Below, one piece after another: positions 34,325 through 47,200 of a stretch of DNA of 64,000 nt. The stretch is taken from NCBI GenBank assembly GCA_964019415.1, contig OZ025877.1:231001-295000 (forward strand). The letters are read 5' to 3'. A model generated the notes under the pieces. The model saw only the letters and a list, made by a program, of their open reading frames with translations, did not search any database and was not told the DNA's origin. Every line of letters begins with the position of its first letter. The first letter of the stretch is position 1. The stretch comes from Ianthella basta (lineage: Eukaryota > Porifera > Demospongiae > Verongiida > Ianthellidae). Position numbers and translations under genes: made by a program.

Positions 34325-37300
34325 CACACGCACACACGCACACACTAGTCCAAATTATACTATCTCGTGGTCTCTACACTCTATCCTCCTAGGGTCTACT
34401 GCATACACGTTATTCCACACACATAGGGGCACTTGGACAACAGTGTGTGCAAACAGGACATACACCACACTCTATCACCATACCACACACACAAGCAAGA
34501 CAAACACACTATCAACTGACAAGTGGGGGACTCACTCAGGCTCACCCTACAAAGGGGTTCCTTACCTGAAGGTGTCACAACCAGCTTCTCCACACTGCCT
34601 CTCTTAGACATCCCAGCAACAGCTCCATTGACAAGTGGCATACTACACTCCCCTCTGATTGTCAGTGCCTTCAGACTGGGGTGGTCCTGCACTCGCTTGG
34701 TGAGGTTGACTTCAAAATCATGCACAGCTTTACTATTGTCCTATAGAGATAAAAGCACAGCAAGGGAGTTACAATTAATACAGGTATACCACACAACTAT
34801 AATACAATTTACGCACACTATAAAACACAACTATACTACACTGAATACCACACAATTACAATACAATTACAATGTAAGCATACCTCAACCAGTGGAAGAG
34901 GCAGACACAATCTATCACTCACAATATCTCTCACTGACACACGATCTAGTACAAGTTCCTGTAACTTCGGCAACTCTTCCAATGATGTCAACATGTTCTC
35001 ATGAGACAGTCTAGCGATGTGTAGCTCCAAAACAGCCATTTTCTGGCACACAACCAGGGCTGGCACCAAAGGGTCCAGGGGAATTGTATAACCACCACCA
35101 ATTGTAAAAAGGCTGCCACCAATTGCTACTTCTTTAAGGAAAGTCTTGTGGTGCAAAATCACACCTTTGCACAGACTGATGAGTGGCTCCTCACCCTAAG
35201 CAATCAGTAGATACACAACATACACAGTGTCACAACATACACAGAGGTCAAGTGTTTAGCAAGCACTTTGGGCACTTAAGAAGACACTTGCTTTCAATCA
35301 AGTTTACAAGGATTCCTATACCCACAAACTGTGCTGATCAGCCAAGGCCCACTTCCAAGGCCTGCAGCCAAGCCAAGCTTCATTAACAAGCTTCAAGCCC
35401 AAGGGAACATGCCATTACACAAAGTAACACTTATATAGTCAAGTGTCGTTCTTGGCAACACACAGTATGACATCTTCTGGTACTCGCCCCCTCTTTCTGT
35501 CGCTGTGCTCTTAAATGACTTCTAGAATACTGGAGTGCCGGATGGATGGTTGGTGACAAGTCCCCAGTCAAGCGTCTGCATGCAGTCTAAAAGTAACCTC
35601 TGATTGTCTTCCAAATGAGGGAAACACTTGTTCACTTCACCTACCCAGTAACCTCACATACAATGTGTGTATAGTGTCTTAGGCACTAGAGGACGTTTCA
35701 AATAATTATTTCGCAAATGTCCAATAATGTCCAAATTCACAAATATACATTTCTGCAGAACTGGTTCAAAGGAATGGGCTCAGAGCAAAACCGCCTCCCG
35801 AGGTTGTCTGGGAGGATGCACATTCAGTGTACATTGATTTCAATGTGCATTCAGTGGGAGCACTCCAATGAGCATTCAATTAACAAGAGGAAATCCACTG
35901 CTGAATCAGTCAACGAATGAAGAGTTAACAAGTGATCAAGTACACACAGGAAATGATGTGGAAGTAGCAACCTAATTAAACTACCCCATCTGCTGCTTAC
36001 ATCACCACAAGCATGCACACCTGTCTGGTGACTCCACAAAACAGACATGCACTGACAATAAACAAACCTGACATTGACAATCACAACAAGGTAACATATA
36101 ACAATCAACATGGCAGCTATACCTTGACGGGTTGTGAACGTCTGCTGACTGTCAGTGTGAAGCTCTTTAGGCACTTCTGCTTGAGTAGAAACTGCTTCAC
36201 ATTCTCAACGTCTGCAAGCAAATCCAACCCACACACACAGAAGAGTCAAACCATGCACTCAGACAAACAATGCAGTCTATGTGTACTGCCCCTCAGTGTT
36301 CCAAGGGACCATGTATACAACATTCACAGACTGGGATAGGTTCACTTTCAACACATAATTCTCAATTAGGAACAACCTACATGATTATGTACACACCATG
36401 TCTCTCATTATGTCAAGTCTACACAGTACCATGAAGGGCACACATGTACTCATGCAGTTTAGGGCTATGGAGCTTACCAACTGGGGCAGAAGGGGAATCA
36501 ATGTATACATATAGATGTACTGCAGCAAGACTGCAAACTGACTCCAACTGAGAGGTAATGTTAGAGAGATGGGATAATGGGAATCTAAGTATTCCCTCAC
36601 CAATGCTCAGTCTCACGCCTTCCACCCGTTTGCAGTACTGAGCCACAACCCAGCCAGCTCCTTGGAGGTTGGGGTTACGTATATCCACTGTGGTGCCACA
36701 TGCAGATAAAATGGAATGCGCAAACTCCTCATTACCACTTTCTGACACTACTTCACACAGTTCTGCTAACGGGGTGACTACACTAATAGTGGGCTCCACT
36801 GCTGTGTCCAGGGTGTCCAGCAGCATGCTCTGGATGCCTGGGTTGCTGAGGCCACTCACTCCACAATAAAAGAGAAACATTGACTTGCTATTATCGTCAC
36901 CAAGGACAAAATGCCCCCTCTTGTCATATCTAAGGCTGAGATGTTTCCTCCAAAACAGAACCTGCTCCTCTGGTGGCTTCTTGGCCATGGCAAGGCCTGC
37001 CATGAACTCCTGCAGGGTCCGGTGCAAGAAGTGCCACGTGTGAGTGGTTGTTCCGAAACGAGTCTGAGATTGAATGCAATTTATCAGCCCAAGGAGAGCA
37101 TCATCTACTTCAAAATTCAAGTTGACAAAAATTATAGTGTCCGTTCCAATACCATCCAAGGCTAAATCAGCTAGTTTATCAAAACTTGGGTACCGTTCCA
37201 TCACGTCTTCAAGACTACCTGCACGCTCTTTCTTCCCTTCTCGCTTTAGGTTGTAGTTGACCGTGTGGATGATGATGTCCGCATACAGTTGGTGCATTGT

Positions 37301-39632
37301 GGGAGGGATCCCTTGAGTGTCACTGCCATGTGCTGTTAGAAAACAGATCATCGTCAACAGCAGAGGTACATAGCAGAGCCTTTTGATGTTAGGGCGGGTG
37401 GAGAGGGTTGACAGGAGCTTCTTTCCTGCTGCTGGGTTGAAGGATGCATAATATTTCGTGATGTAGTCCTTCACTTCTTCATCTCCGAAACCACAGATTT
37501 CAACTCTCCTGTCTACACAGGAGTAGAGGTTCTCAGCAGAGATGGGGCGCGTTGTTATCACGAATGATGACAATGGAGCGAGATGCCCATTCAAGATATC
37601 ACAAATGATTGATTTCTGCCTCATTTCCTCTGACATCTCGTCGTACCCATCAAAGACAAAGAGAACACCAGTTCCATCGTAGGTGGAAATGAACTGAACA
37701 ATTTTCTGAATGACAGCCTTATCACCAACTGTCATGTAAATGAGATCCTCTAGGCTCAGCTCCTGGTCCTTGGGGAGGCTCCTCAGAGTCACTTTGATGA
37801 CTAGTTCATAGTCATGTGCAAATCCACCGACCGACCAATCGTGGCACATTCGCTGGACGAGAGTGCTCTTGCCGCTGCCTGGCACTCCTTCTATCAAAAC
37901 CCTCTTCCTGCTCATTACAGGGGACGGCGAGAATGTGAGGACGTTCGCATATTCGATTGGTTCTTTGGAGAGTGGCACCTGCTCAGCTCCACCCCTAGCA
38001 AGACACACTGCCACAGCCTCGTCAGCCCTCCCTGCCATCGGCCTCCTTTGCTTTGGTTGTACCAAATTGAGCCTCACGTGCTGCATGTTGGATGAGGCCA
38101 GCAGAGGGTGGTCTGGGACACACCCCCTGGAGTAGTACGAACCCAGTTTGGCACGGAGGGGCTACAACAAACACAGATGAAGTGGACAGATTATATATAA
38201 GAAGGTGTGCAAATGTACAAAGCCATGTAAAAGCTAGCCACATGTATCTGGTATACATTCTACCAGGGTGCAAGTTGTAGGGGGAACTTCATTAGACAGT
38301 ACATTAGAAACAAATCAAAGGTTAGCATAGATTATGTATTGTCACTGCCTTCTCCATGGTCGGTGGTGTCATCGTCATCTCTGTCATCATCACCACAACA
38401 CAAAAGGGTCATCCTAATACTCCATTTCATTCAGTGGATGGAGAATCAACATAAACCTCATGCACCCCAGATCACACAGTATACCCTGATAAACATGGTG
38501 TATACACAAGATTGCACACGATCACATTTTGTACTGCGAATATAAACAAAGTGTGACTACAGCTTAACAGTGTATATAGCTTCAGCACTGACTTCACTTG
38601 TGATGTTTCTCACACATTGGTCAGATCACATGCTTGTTATGTCCCTGACCATGGTATACACACTACACTTACATGTACATGTGTAGAACCATGCATACTT
38701 AGATAGGCCATTCTAACACATACCTCCTTTTCACATGCACACTCAGAATTCATATGTGGATACGAAACCAGTTTGTGCACTCTCAACCCGGTTACGTTCA
38801 CATGGGCTTTTTTGCATCGAGACGCAAGCCTAATCAATGACGTAAGATAAAATGGCGATGACAATGTGGATGATCGCGTCCTTAGGGCTCTAGCAGCTCA
38901 GAACACGGCAGAACGACTCCCATAGAGGCTACAGTAATGCGCGACTTGACCACTGGCCCTTATCTTCATGCGGCATTGAAACAATAGATGGTATCCTCGC
39001 TTCGCCATCTTCGTTACGTTCTCCACAGTCTATTGTTTCGCTCAGCAATTATCAGCTGCTACTAGTCCTGGCTCAATGTATCTCGGTATCCTCGTCTCCA
39101 TCGGGCTGCATATCGAAGCTGTCCTCTGTAGCCGCCATATTTGCCCACCTCAAATACGGTTGTGCGCCCAGAGCCGGTTCAAAATACAGTTGCTCACGAG
39201 GTTTTTTCAAACCGATTCTAGAACCATGTTAAAGCCATTCGGGTTCAAATCCGGATAAGTTGCGCATGTGAACACGCCAAACCGGTTCGTGGTGTCCATG
39301 TGAAAAAGGGGATACAGACAGGAAGTAGCACTTCCAAAGATGCTCTACCCACCCAAGGGTGGATACATCTACAGGCACTGTCATACCTTGGCTGAAGGAG
39401 GAACAGGTTCTTCCAATTCTTGTTGACTCCCTTCAGACACTGCATTGAACAGTGAACAACACAAAGTGAAGTAGGTGAACAGTAAACACCATTGCACTAA
39501 TAAAGTGTCCGTACACACACATGGGTGGGTTGTAAAGGGTGGCAACACACTGTAGCTCTGAACCTCTGGTACGTACATAAGCCCACACACACACGCACAT
39601 GCACACACACATGCGCACACACATGCGTACAT

Positions 39633-39669
<37 letters not shown>

Positions 39670-39694
39670 CACATGCGCACACACATGCGTACAT

Positions 39695-39731
<37 letters not shown>

Positions 39732-39931
39732 CACATGTGCACACACATGCGTACATGCACACACACACACACACACACGCACACACGCACACACACACAC
39801 ACAACACACATGCGCACACACACTTCTTCTATTGATCACTTTGCCCTCATAATGGCGTAGGTCAGGACCCACTCTGTAACCTGAGGCAGTTATACAAGCC
39901 AAGCCTTTGAATTGGGTGAGCTGGCTAGGCT

Positions 39932-40005
<74 letters not shown>

Positions 40006-40554
40006 AAGGTCACATGTTACATAATACGCAGCTCACACGAGGCATGTCTAAGGACAACACATGATGGTAGAATAAGCAGCACATCTACCTGTCTTGTTCA
40101 GGAGCTCTGCTTTCAGACTGTCAATGAGCTGACATCTGATGCCGGCATAGCCCATAGCATTCAGGAGCACTTTCCACGTGGGTTTGTTGTAGCGGCCTTC
40201 ACTCCATTCTGTCAGACCTGATTGGACTGCTTCCTCTTCATCTGACGAGTGATTGCTGTAACACATTCTGATCCTTTCTGGGGTAAGCCCCACCCCCTCC
40301 AGAACCGCTCGACCTTTGCCAGCACTGTTTCTGCTGACATGTTTCCTTAGGAGGACAGCATACCCTTCACAGGCTGCAAGAGAAAAGAGAAGGTGCTTGT
40401 GATGGACAGCTGCTGTCAGCACTGCTACAACTGCCACTACTACTGCTTCATGCCTTGTCTGCTGAGGTTACTGGGCAGGAACTAAGGACTCACAGCTTTC
40501 ACACAGTGGCAGACTTGGGTTGGTGGACAAGGGCACACCATCAATCCATCACCA

Positions 40555-40623
<69 letters not shown>

Positions 40624-41879
40624 ACACACACAGTGGATCAAGCACTCATCAATCCATGCCCACTCACACTGAACAGACTGATGTAGGACATGGTCTTTGC
40701 TGCTGGAAGCATCACTTCCCTCCTCATATCGAGATGCTTTACCTGCACAAACACATAAGGCACACAATGACTAAATCAATGCACCATATCTGTAGCTGTA
40801 GCTACGTAGCTAATGTGGGTCACAACATTTTTAGAACCAGTAAACATCCTTACATTTGTACACACTCACCTGAGGGGAGGGCTGTGAGGGCCCTCACACT
40901 GCTGGGACTCACTCCATGTTGATCTGATTGTGCTCTGCCCTGTGGTTCTTGTTGACTCCCTTCAGACACTGCATTGAACAGTGAACAACACAAAGTGAAG
41001 TAGGTGAACAGTAAACACCATTGCACTTGTACTTACTATTACAGAATAATAAAGTGTTCAAACACACATGGATGGGTTGTAAGGGACAGCTCACACATTG
41101 CCACTTTGATCTCACTACTCAACAAGAATACAAACCAAAGGAATCAATAGGCAGACATGTCTGCACAGTGGTCCATGTCACGGCACATGATGGAACAACT
41201 CACTTGGAACTCTAAAGGTAGTCTCACGTAGCCAGGCCACCATTTTGTAGACTACGCCCTCCATACAAAATGGCGGTCTGGCTACGCAGGGCTACTCAAA
41301 AGGTACCTGCACTGTGGTCAGTGACATTACCTCACATCACATGTCACACAGCATGCCTAACCCTATGCCTACACACATACCTCACCACACACTGTGTCAT
41401 GAGGCTCTCCCTGGTTCAGCCACTACAATGGACACATTTGGTGGTCTTTACCTTTAGCTAGCTGTGTGTGTATGAATGTCAACAGGAGGCCAAGTTGCCA
41501 CTCCACAGATGTACAGGTCACAACACTTAAGGCTGGGGACCCTAACCACACCAACACAGCTAGCTACACACCTAGCTAACATGAAGACCAGACCATGGTG
41601 CTTCTCCTAACACGGTTCCACGTATCGAACCTTCCCGCGTGGACAGTCCGCACAATAGAATGTACACACACAAAATGGGACTGTGCGGCCTATAGCCAGC
41701 TAGCTGTGTGAAACCTACAGATGGTCTAACTCACTTGTGGTAGATGGTGGAGAATCGTTGAGCTCTCGTGATGAGAGGGCCTCGCTTTCTTCAGGTACAT
41801 CGTCCGAGGTCCCATCTCCTACTCGTCGTCGGTTCCTTCTTGTCAGCGCACGAAAGGCCTTGCGTAGACAACTCGCCAT
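31457..41879 (-). CDS. Death-NACHT-LRR receptor (NLR), copy A, 14 exons, one frameshift
   Basis: Intracellular pattern-recognition receptor of the NLR type. Exons: 41735-41879, 40870-40968, 40668-40742, 40089-40373, 39387-39439, 36478-38161, 36123-36211, 34884-35195, 34566-34740, 33872-34076, 33430-33535, 33130-33311, 31679-31931, 31457-31479. The start gives MASCLRKAFRALTRRN. Exon 4 encodes a death-fold domain (LTEWSEGRYNKPTWKVLLNA, about residues 107-200). Exon 6 encodes the NACHT ATPase: Walker A GVPGSGKST near residue 315, Walker B LFVFDGYDE, and SSFVITTRP. Exons 7-13 encode leucine-rich repeats such as LEELPKLQELVLD. All exon phases agree except exon 10, which is one base short near 33932 compared with copy B. 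As written this gives a stop inside the LRR region. It could be a real lesion or a sequence error. Loss of the LRRs would leave the Death and NACHT parts intact. Confidence 0.85.
34270..34345. repeat. CA/CGCA simple repeat in NLR copy A intron
   Basis: Short CA array with regular CGCACA interruptions. It is present in shortened form at the equivalent place in copy B (58054-58094). Confidence 0.9.
35196..36122. other. NLR copy A intron 7, conserved in copy B
   Basis: No exon was recognised here. The stretch is nearly identical to 58939-59864 of copy B, with about 2 percent substitutions by eye, and provides the neutral baseline against which the LRR exons look fast-evolving. Confidence 0.6.
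38724..39311. mobile_element. MITE in NLR copy A, absent at the copy B site, about 588 bp
   Basis: The ends are CTCCTTTTCACATG and CATGTGAAAAAGGGG, an imperfect inverted repeat. Subterminal inverted ACCGGTT and TTCACATG motifs extend the arms to about 80 bases. Both sides are flanked by ATAC. Copy B reads straight across the equivalent position (near 63850) with no insert. There is no transposase frame. Superfamily not assigned. Confidence 0.7.
39590..39815. repeat. Compound CA and 60-bp repeat in NLR copy A intron
   Basis: Three copies of a roughly 65-base block, each a CA run followed by ATGCGCACACACATGCGTAC, form a higher-order repeat. A second pure CA array follows at 39936-40003. Confidence 0.88.
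40555..40632. repeat. (CA)n microsatellite in NLR copy A intron
   Basis: Pure CA array of about 33 units in the intron between the third and fourth exons. Confidence 0.95.
41227..41286. repeat. Hairpin-forming inverted repeat, 23-nt arms
   Basis: The left arm CGTAGCCAGGCCACCATTTT (41227 on) and the right arm ending GGCGGTCTGGCTACG (41286) pair over 23 bases with two mismatches around a 14-base loop. It lies in intron 1 of NLR copy A and may be the tips of a collapsed MITE. Confidence 0.75.
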
Positions 41880-42529
41880 CTGCTCGGACGCACACTCAGC
41901 CCTCCTTCGACTACATTTTTAAATTTTGCGACTCAAGGGATCCGCCCCATGACGTCATTCTGAAAAATGGAGGAACTGCAGGGATGCCTAGCTAGCTGTG
42001 GCCCTCCTCACGCAAGCCCCTCTGTGCAGTTGGAGCAAATGATGGCGCTGTAGAAGGATGTGGGTATAGCCATGTGTTACCCCTAGCTACGTGTCTCCTC
42101 CCCTCGTTGGCTGTGTCTAGCTCAAAGTATGGAAGTCACAGATGAGGCAGGAGCGAAGAGTTCCAGAGACTCAGAGACTAGCTAGCTAATCAATGGTAGG
42201 GGCATCCTCCACACACGCAATAACCATTCCTGTAATCAAGAACTCATAAAATGTTATCTTCTGGCTACCTTTACACCACAGATACTATACTATGCTTACC
42301 CCTCTGTACCACCTACTGCTTGTCTCTCCACCAAGACACCCAGTAGCTATCAGTGCTGTGTTTAGAAATTCTTAATGTAACTGATGAGAGAGACCATCAT
42401 TGGGATTGACTGAACCTGCTGTCCCACAACCACCTGCTCATGAACTGTATACTAGCAATACATTATTGTCAGTTGTTGTGTCAGCCATATTGCAGCCCAT
42501 GTGTCCTTGACTTACCACCCCCCACACAG
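41880..42529. promoter_or_regulatory. Upstream region of NLR copy A
   Basis: This region lies between the NLR start codon (41879, minus) and the CHMP3-like exon. It contains no repeat arrays and no recognised coding block. A perfect CRE is annotated separately at 41950. The rest is unremarkable. Confidence 0.45.
41950..41957. promoter_or_regulatory. CRE-like palindrome TGACGTCA
   Basis: A perfect 8-bp CREB/ATF consensus 71 bases upstream of the NLR copy A start codon, where a promoter element would be expected. Function is inferred from the match and position only. Confidence 0.5.
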
Positions 42530-42651
42530 CCACTGTCCGTATGGCTGGTGCAATGGAGAAGAGTAGTGATGTGATGAAGGCCATGCAGAGTCTGATGAAG
42601 GTGGGGGAGGTGCGAGAGACAATGATGGCACTCTCCAAAGAGATGAGCAAG
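42530..42651 (+). pseudogene. CHMP3: Orphan CHMP3 (ESCRT-III) exon
   Basis: A 122-base block with a good acceptor (CCCCCACACAG) and donor (AAG/GTGGGA) reads ATVRMAGAMEKSSDVMKAMQ and continues SLMKVGEVRETMMALSKEMS. It matches the human CHMP3 stretch VAGSLQKSTEVMKAMQSLVK. CHMP3 is an ESCRT-III filament subunit about 222 residues long, and only about 40 residues are present. No other CHMP3 exon was found upstream or before the 8-kb minisatellite. It is either a fragment carried here by duplication or one exon of a gene with a giant intron. The frame has no stop, so it is not visibly decayed. Confidence 0.7.
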
Positions 42652-42758
42652 GTGGGACTAGTGTGAAGGCTGTTGCTTCATCTCATGCATGTATTGCTTC
42701 ATCTTGTATACTTGTTGCATCATCTCATGTATGTATTGCTTCATCTTGTGTGCTGTAC

Positions 42759-42804
<46 letters not shown>

Positions 42805-43911
42805 GCGTGTGCGTGTGTGTGTATGCATACATTCCTACCCCTCACACACTGTGTGCCTTCTAGTACTACACAGTACACATTGTGGGACTGGCAGTCTGAC
42901 TGTCATTGAATATGGCAGTAAGGATGGTTCTCTTCCCTTCCCTCTTACAGTGACTAGTCATATGGTTCTATCCTGACAACACTCCTCCATATGAACAACA
43001 GCCCTTGACTAGAGGAGTCATCTTCCAAAGACCAAGTTAAAAGTGAGTCAGTTGACACAAGAGTGCCGCACACAAACACACTTTGACATGCAGACACACA
43101 CACCATGTGTTTACTGTACTTTTGGATTAGTTGTCCCGACCGGACGGGTGCAATCAGTTATCGGTAATCAATTATTGACCTCGACATCATTTTGGCAAGA
43201 CCTTTAGTATACCCAGCTCTGTTGGTGGACGGTGTACAGGAGATGTAGGGTATGTGGTGAAGGCAGGCGACTGGAATCATTGACTGGTTGCGTGCTTTGA
43301 TCAGTGGTCTGGAAGGCAGGTTTCAGAAAATTGTTGCACGCGATCGGTACAAGTCTGTGTAGCCCCCGCACTGTCTGTTCACTTATCATGGAGGCGTATA
43401 GAGACCTATACACATTTCACTTCACATGCACACATGTAATCATCTACTTCACTGAACCTTACTGAATCTTATCTAAATAGTTCCTCACTTTTATTTTGTC
43501 ATTGCATTGCACATGTGTGCCTATACTGCTGTACTTGTCTGAATGGTTATGAAATCATCTACTTCACACACACATTGTATGAAACACACAAACATGCTGG
43601 ACACAATAGGGCTTGTTTGCACTAGAGTAAAGTGGGTCGAAAGTGGTTTAATTAATCCATTTCTTCCCCAGTGACACGTACATTCACATACAAATAATGA
43701 TGTAAATGGCTTATAGCAGTCACAGTGAATTAGCCTTGAACGTGAGCATTCTTCAAGTGTGACACAATCATACTCGAGGTGTATTCTCCATAGGCAAAAG
43801 TATTGCTGAATGACAACAGAGGTATGACATTCCCATAACCAGATTATAGCATTATAACTGACATTGGATTGGTTCATTCAGTGTGAACAGTTCTGTACAC
43901 ATTCAACCATG

Positions 43912-44002
<91 letters not shown>

Positions 44003-44209
44003 CTGCCAGTTGTACACTGCTGCAGTCGGTGAACTAACAAAATGGCCCCTTTGACTGAGTTCCATTCCTAATGCACTGCACTGCTCACTAGTGTGTGAGC
44101 TGCAGTCTGTGCTGTGTCATGACAAGTGTCACTTGTGGAGTCACAGTGCCACACTAAGCTGGGCTACTGTAAGTGACAGGTCTAAAGCTGTTTGGAGCTG
44201 TGTGTGCTC
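42652..44209. other. Region between CHMP3-like exon and giant minisatellite
   Basis: Contains a GT array at 42759-42825 and a CA array at 43911-44001. Open frames at 43204-43413 and 43521-43877 (minus) have no recognisable family features. No RNA gene was recognised. Confidence 0.5.
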
Positions 44210-47200
44210 TTGTATGCCCTACAGTAGCTGACACTGCATTGTATGCCCTACAGTAGCTGCCACTGTATTGTATGCCCTACAGTAGCCGCCACTGTATTCT
44301 ATGCCCTACAGTAGCTGCCACTGTATTGTATGCCCTACAGTAGCTGCCACTGTATTGTATGCCCTACAGTAGCTGGCACTGTATTGTATGCCCTACAGTA
44401 GCTGGCACTGTATTGTATGCCCTACAGTAGCTGCCACTGTATTGTATGCCCTACAGTAGCTGCCACTGTATTGTATGCCCTACAATAGCTGGCACTGTAT
44501 TGTATGCCCTACAGTAGCTGCCACTGTATTGTATGCCCTACAGTAGCTGCCACTGTATTGTATGCCCTACAGTAGCTGGCACTGTATTGTATGCCCTACA
44601 GTAGCTGCCACTGTATTGTATGCCCTACGGTAGCTGCCACTGTATTGTATTCCCTACAGTAGCTGCCACTGTATTGTATGCCCTACAGTAGCTGCCACTG
44701 TATTGTATGCCCTACGGTAGCTGGCACTGTATTGTATGCCCTACGGTAGCTGCCACTGTATTGTATGCCCTACGGTAGCTGCCCACTGTATTGTATGCCC
44801 TACAGTAGCTGACACTGTATTGTATGCCCTACGGTAGCTGCCACTGTATTGTATGCCCTACAGTAGCTGCCACTGTATTGTATGCCCTACGGTAGCTGCC
44901 CACTGTATTGTATGCCCTACAGTAGCTGCCACTGTATTGTATGCCCTACGGTAGCTGGCACTGTATTGTATGCCCTACAGTAGCTGCCACTGTATTGTAT
45001 GCCCTACAGTAGCTGACACTGTATTGTATGCCCTAAGGTAGCTGCCCACTGCATTGTATGCCCTACAGTAGCTGCCACTGTATTGTATGCCCTAAGGTAG
45101 CTGCCCACTGCATTGTATGCCCTACAGTAGCTGCCACTGCATTGTATGCCCTACGGTAGCTGACACTGTATTGTATGCCCTACAGTAGCTGCCACTGCAT
45201 TGTATGCCCTACAGTAGCTGACACTGTATTGTATGCCCTAAGGTAGCTGCCCACTGCATTGTATGCCCTACAGTAGCTGACACTGTATTGTATGCCCTAA
45301 GGTAGCTGCCCACTGCATTGTATGCCCTACAGTAGCTGCCACTGTATTGTATGCCCTACAGTAGCTGCCACTGTATTGTATGCCCTACAGTAGCTGCCCA
45401 CTGTATTGTATGCCCTACAGTAGCTGCCCACTGTATTGTATGCCCTACAGTAGCTGCCACTGTATTGTATGCCCTACAGTAGCTGCCACTGTATTGTATG
45501 CCCTACAGTAGCTGCCACTGTATTGTATGCCCTACAGTAGCTGCCACTGTATTGTATGCCCTACAGTAGCTGCCCACTGCATTGTATGCCCTACAGTAGC
45601 TGCCCACTGTATTGTATGCCCTACAGTAGCTGCCACTGTATTGTATGCCCTACAGTAGCTGCCACTGTATTGTATGCCCTACAGTAGCTGCCACTGCATT
45701 GTATGCCCTACAGTAGCTGACACTGTATTGTATGCCCTAAGGTAGCTGCCCACTGCATTGTATGCCCTACAGTAGCTGACACTGTATTGTATGCCCTAAG
45801 GTAGCTGCCCACTGCATTGTATGCCCTACAGTAGCTGCCACTGTATTGTATGCCCTACAGTAGCTGCCACTGCATTGTATGCCCTACAGTAGCTGCCACT
45901 GTATTGTATGCCCTACAGTAGCTGCCACTGTATTGTATGCCCTACAGTAGCTGACACTGTATTGTATGCCCTACGGTAGCTGCCACTGTATTGTATGCCC
46001 TACAGTAGCTGCCACTGTATTGCATGCCCTACAGTAGCTGGCACTGCATTGTATGCCCTACAGTAGCTGACACTGTATTGTATGCCCTACGGTAGCTGAC
46101 ACTGTATTGTATGCCCTACGGTAGCTGCCACTGTATTGTATGCCCTACAGTAGCTGCCACTGTATTGCATGCCCTACAGTAGCTGCCACTGTATTGTATG
46201 CCCTACAGTAGCTGCCACTGTATTGTATGCCCTACTGTAGCTGCCACTGTATTGTATGCCCTACAGTAGCTGACACTGTATTGTATGCCCTACGGTAGCT
46301 GCCACTGTATTGCATGCCCTACAGTAGCTGCCACTGTATTGTATGCCCTACAGTAGCTGCCACTGTATTGTATGCCCTACAGTAGCTGCCACTGTATTGT
46401 ATGCCCTACAGTAGCTGACACTGTATTGTATGCCCTACGGTAGCTGCCACTGTATTGCATGCCCTACAGTAGCTGCCACTGTATTGCATGCCCTACAGTA
46501 GCTGACACTGTATTGTATGCCCTACGGTAGCTGCCACTGTATTGCATGCCCTACAGTAGCTGCCACTGTATTGCATGCCCTACAGTAGCTGCCACTGTAT
46601 TGTATGCCCTACAGTAGCTGCCACTGTATTGTATGCCCTACAGTAGCTGCCACTGTATTGTATACCCTAGAGTAGCTGCCACTGTATTGTATGCCCTACA
46701 GTAGCTGCCACTGTATTGTATACCCTACAGTAGCTGGCACTGCATTGTATGCCCAACAGTAGCTGCCACTGCATTGTATGCCCAACAGTAGCTGCCACTG
46801 TATTGTATACCCTACAGTAGCTGCCACTGTATTGTATGCCCTACAGTAGCTGCCACTGTATTGTATGCCCTACAGTAGCTGCCACTGTATTGTATGCCCT
46901 ACAGTAGCTGCCACTGTATTGCATGCCCTACAGTAGCTGCCACTGTATTGTATGCCCTACAGTAGCTGCCACTGTATTGTATGCCCTACAGTAGCTGCCA
47001 CTGTATTGTATGCCCTACAGTAGCTGCCACTGTATTGTATGCCCTACAGTAGCTGGCACTGTATTGTATGCCCTACAGTAGCTGGCACTGTATTGTATGC
47101 CCTACAGTAGCTGCCACTGTATTGTATGCCCTACAGTAGCTGCCACTGTATTGTATACCCTACAGTAGCTGGCACTGCATTGTATGCCCAACAGTAGCTG

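Noticed and set aside
43521-43877. 118-residue open frame on the minus strand
   Set aside because: No recognisable domain, no splice context and unusual composition; most likely chance.
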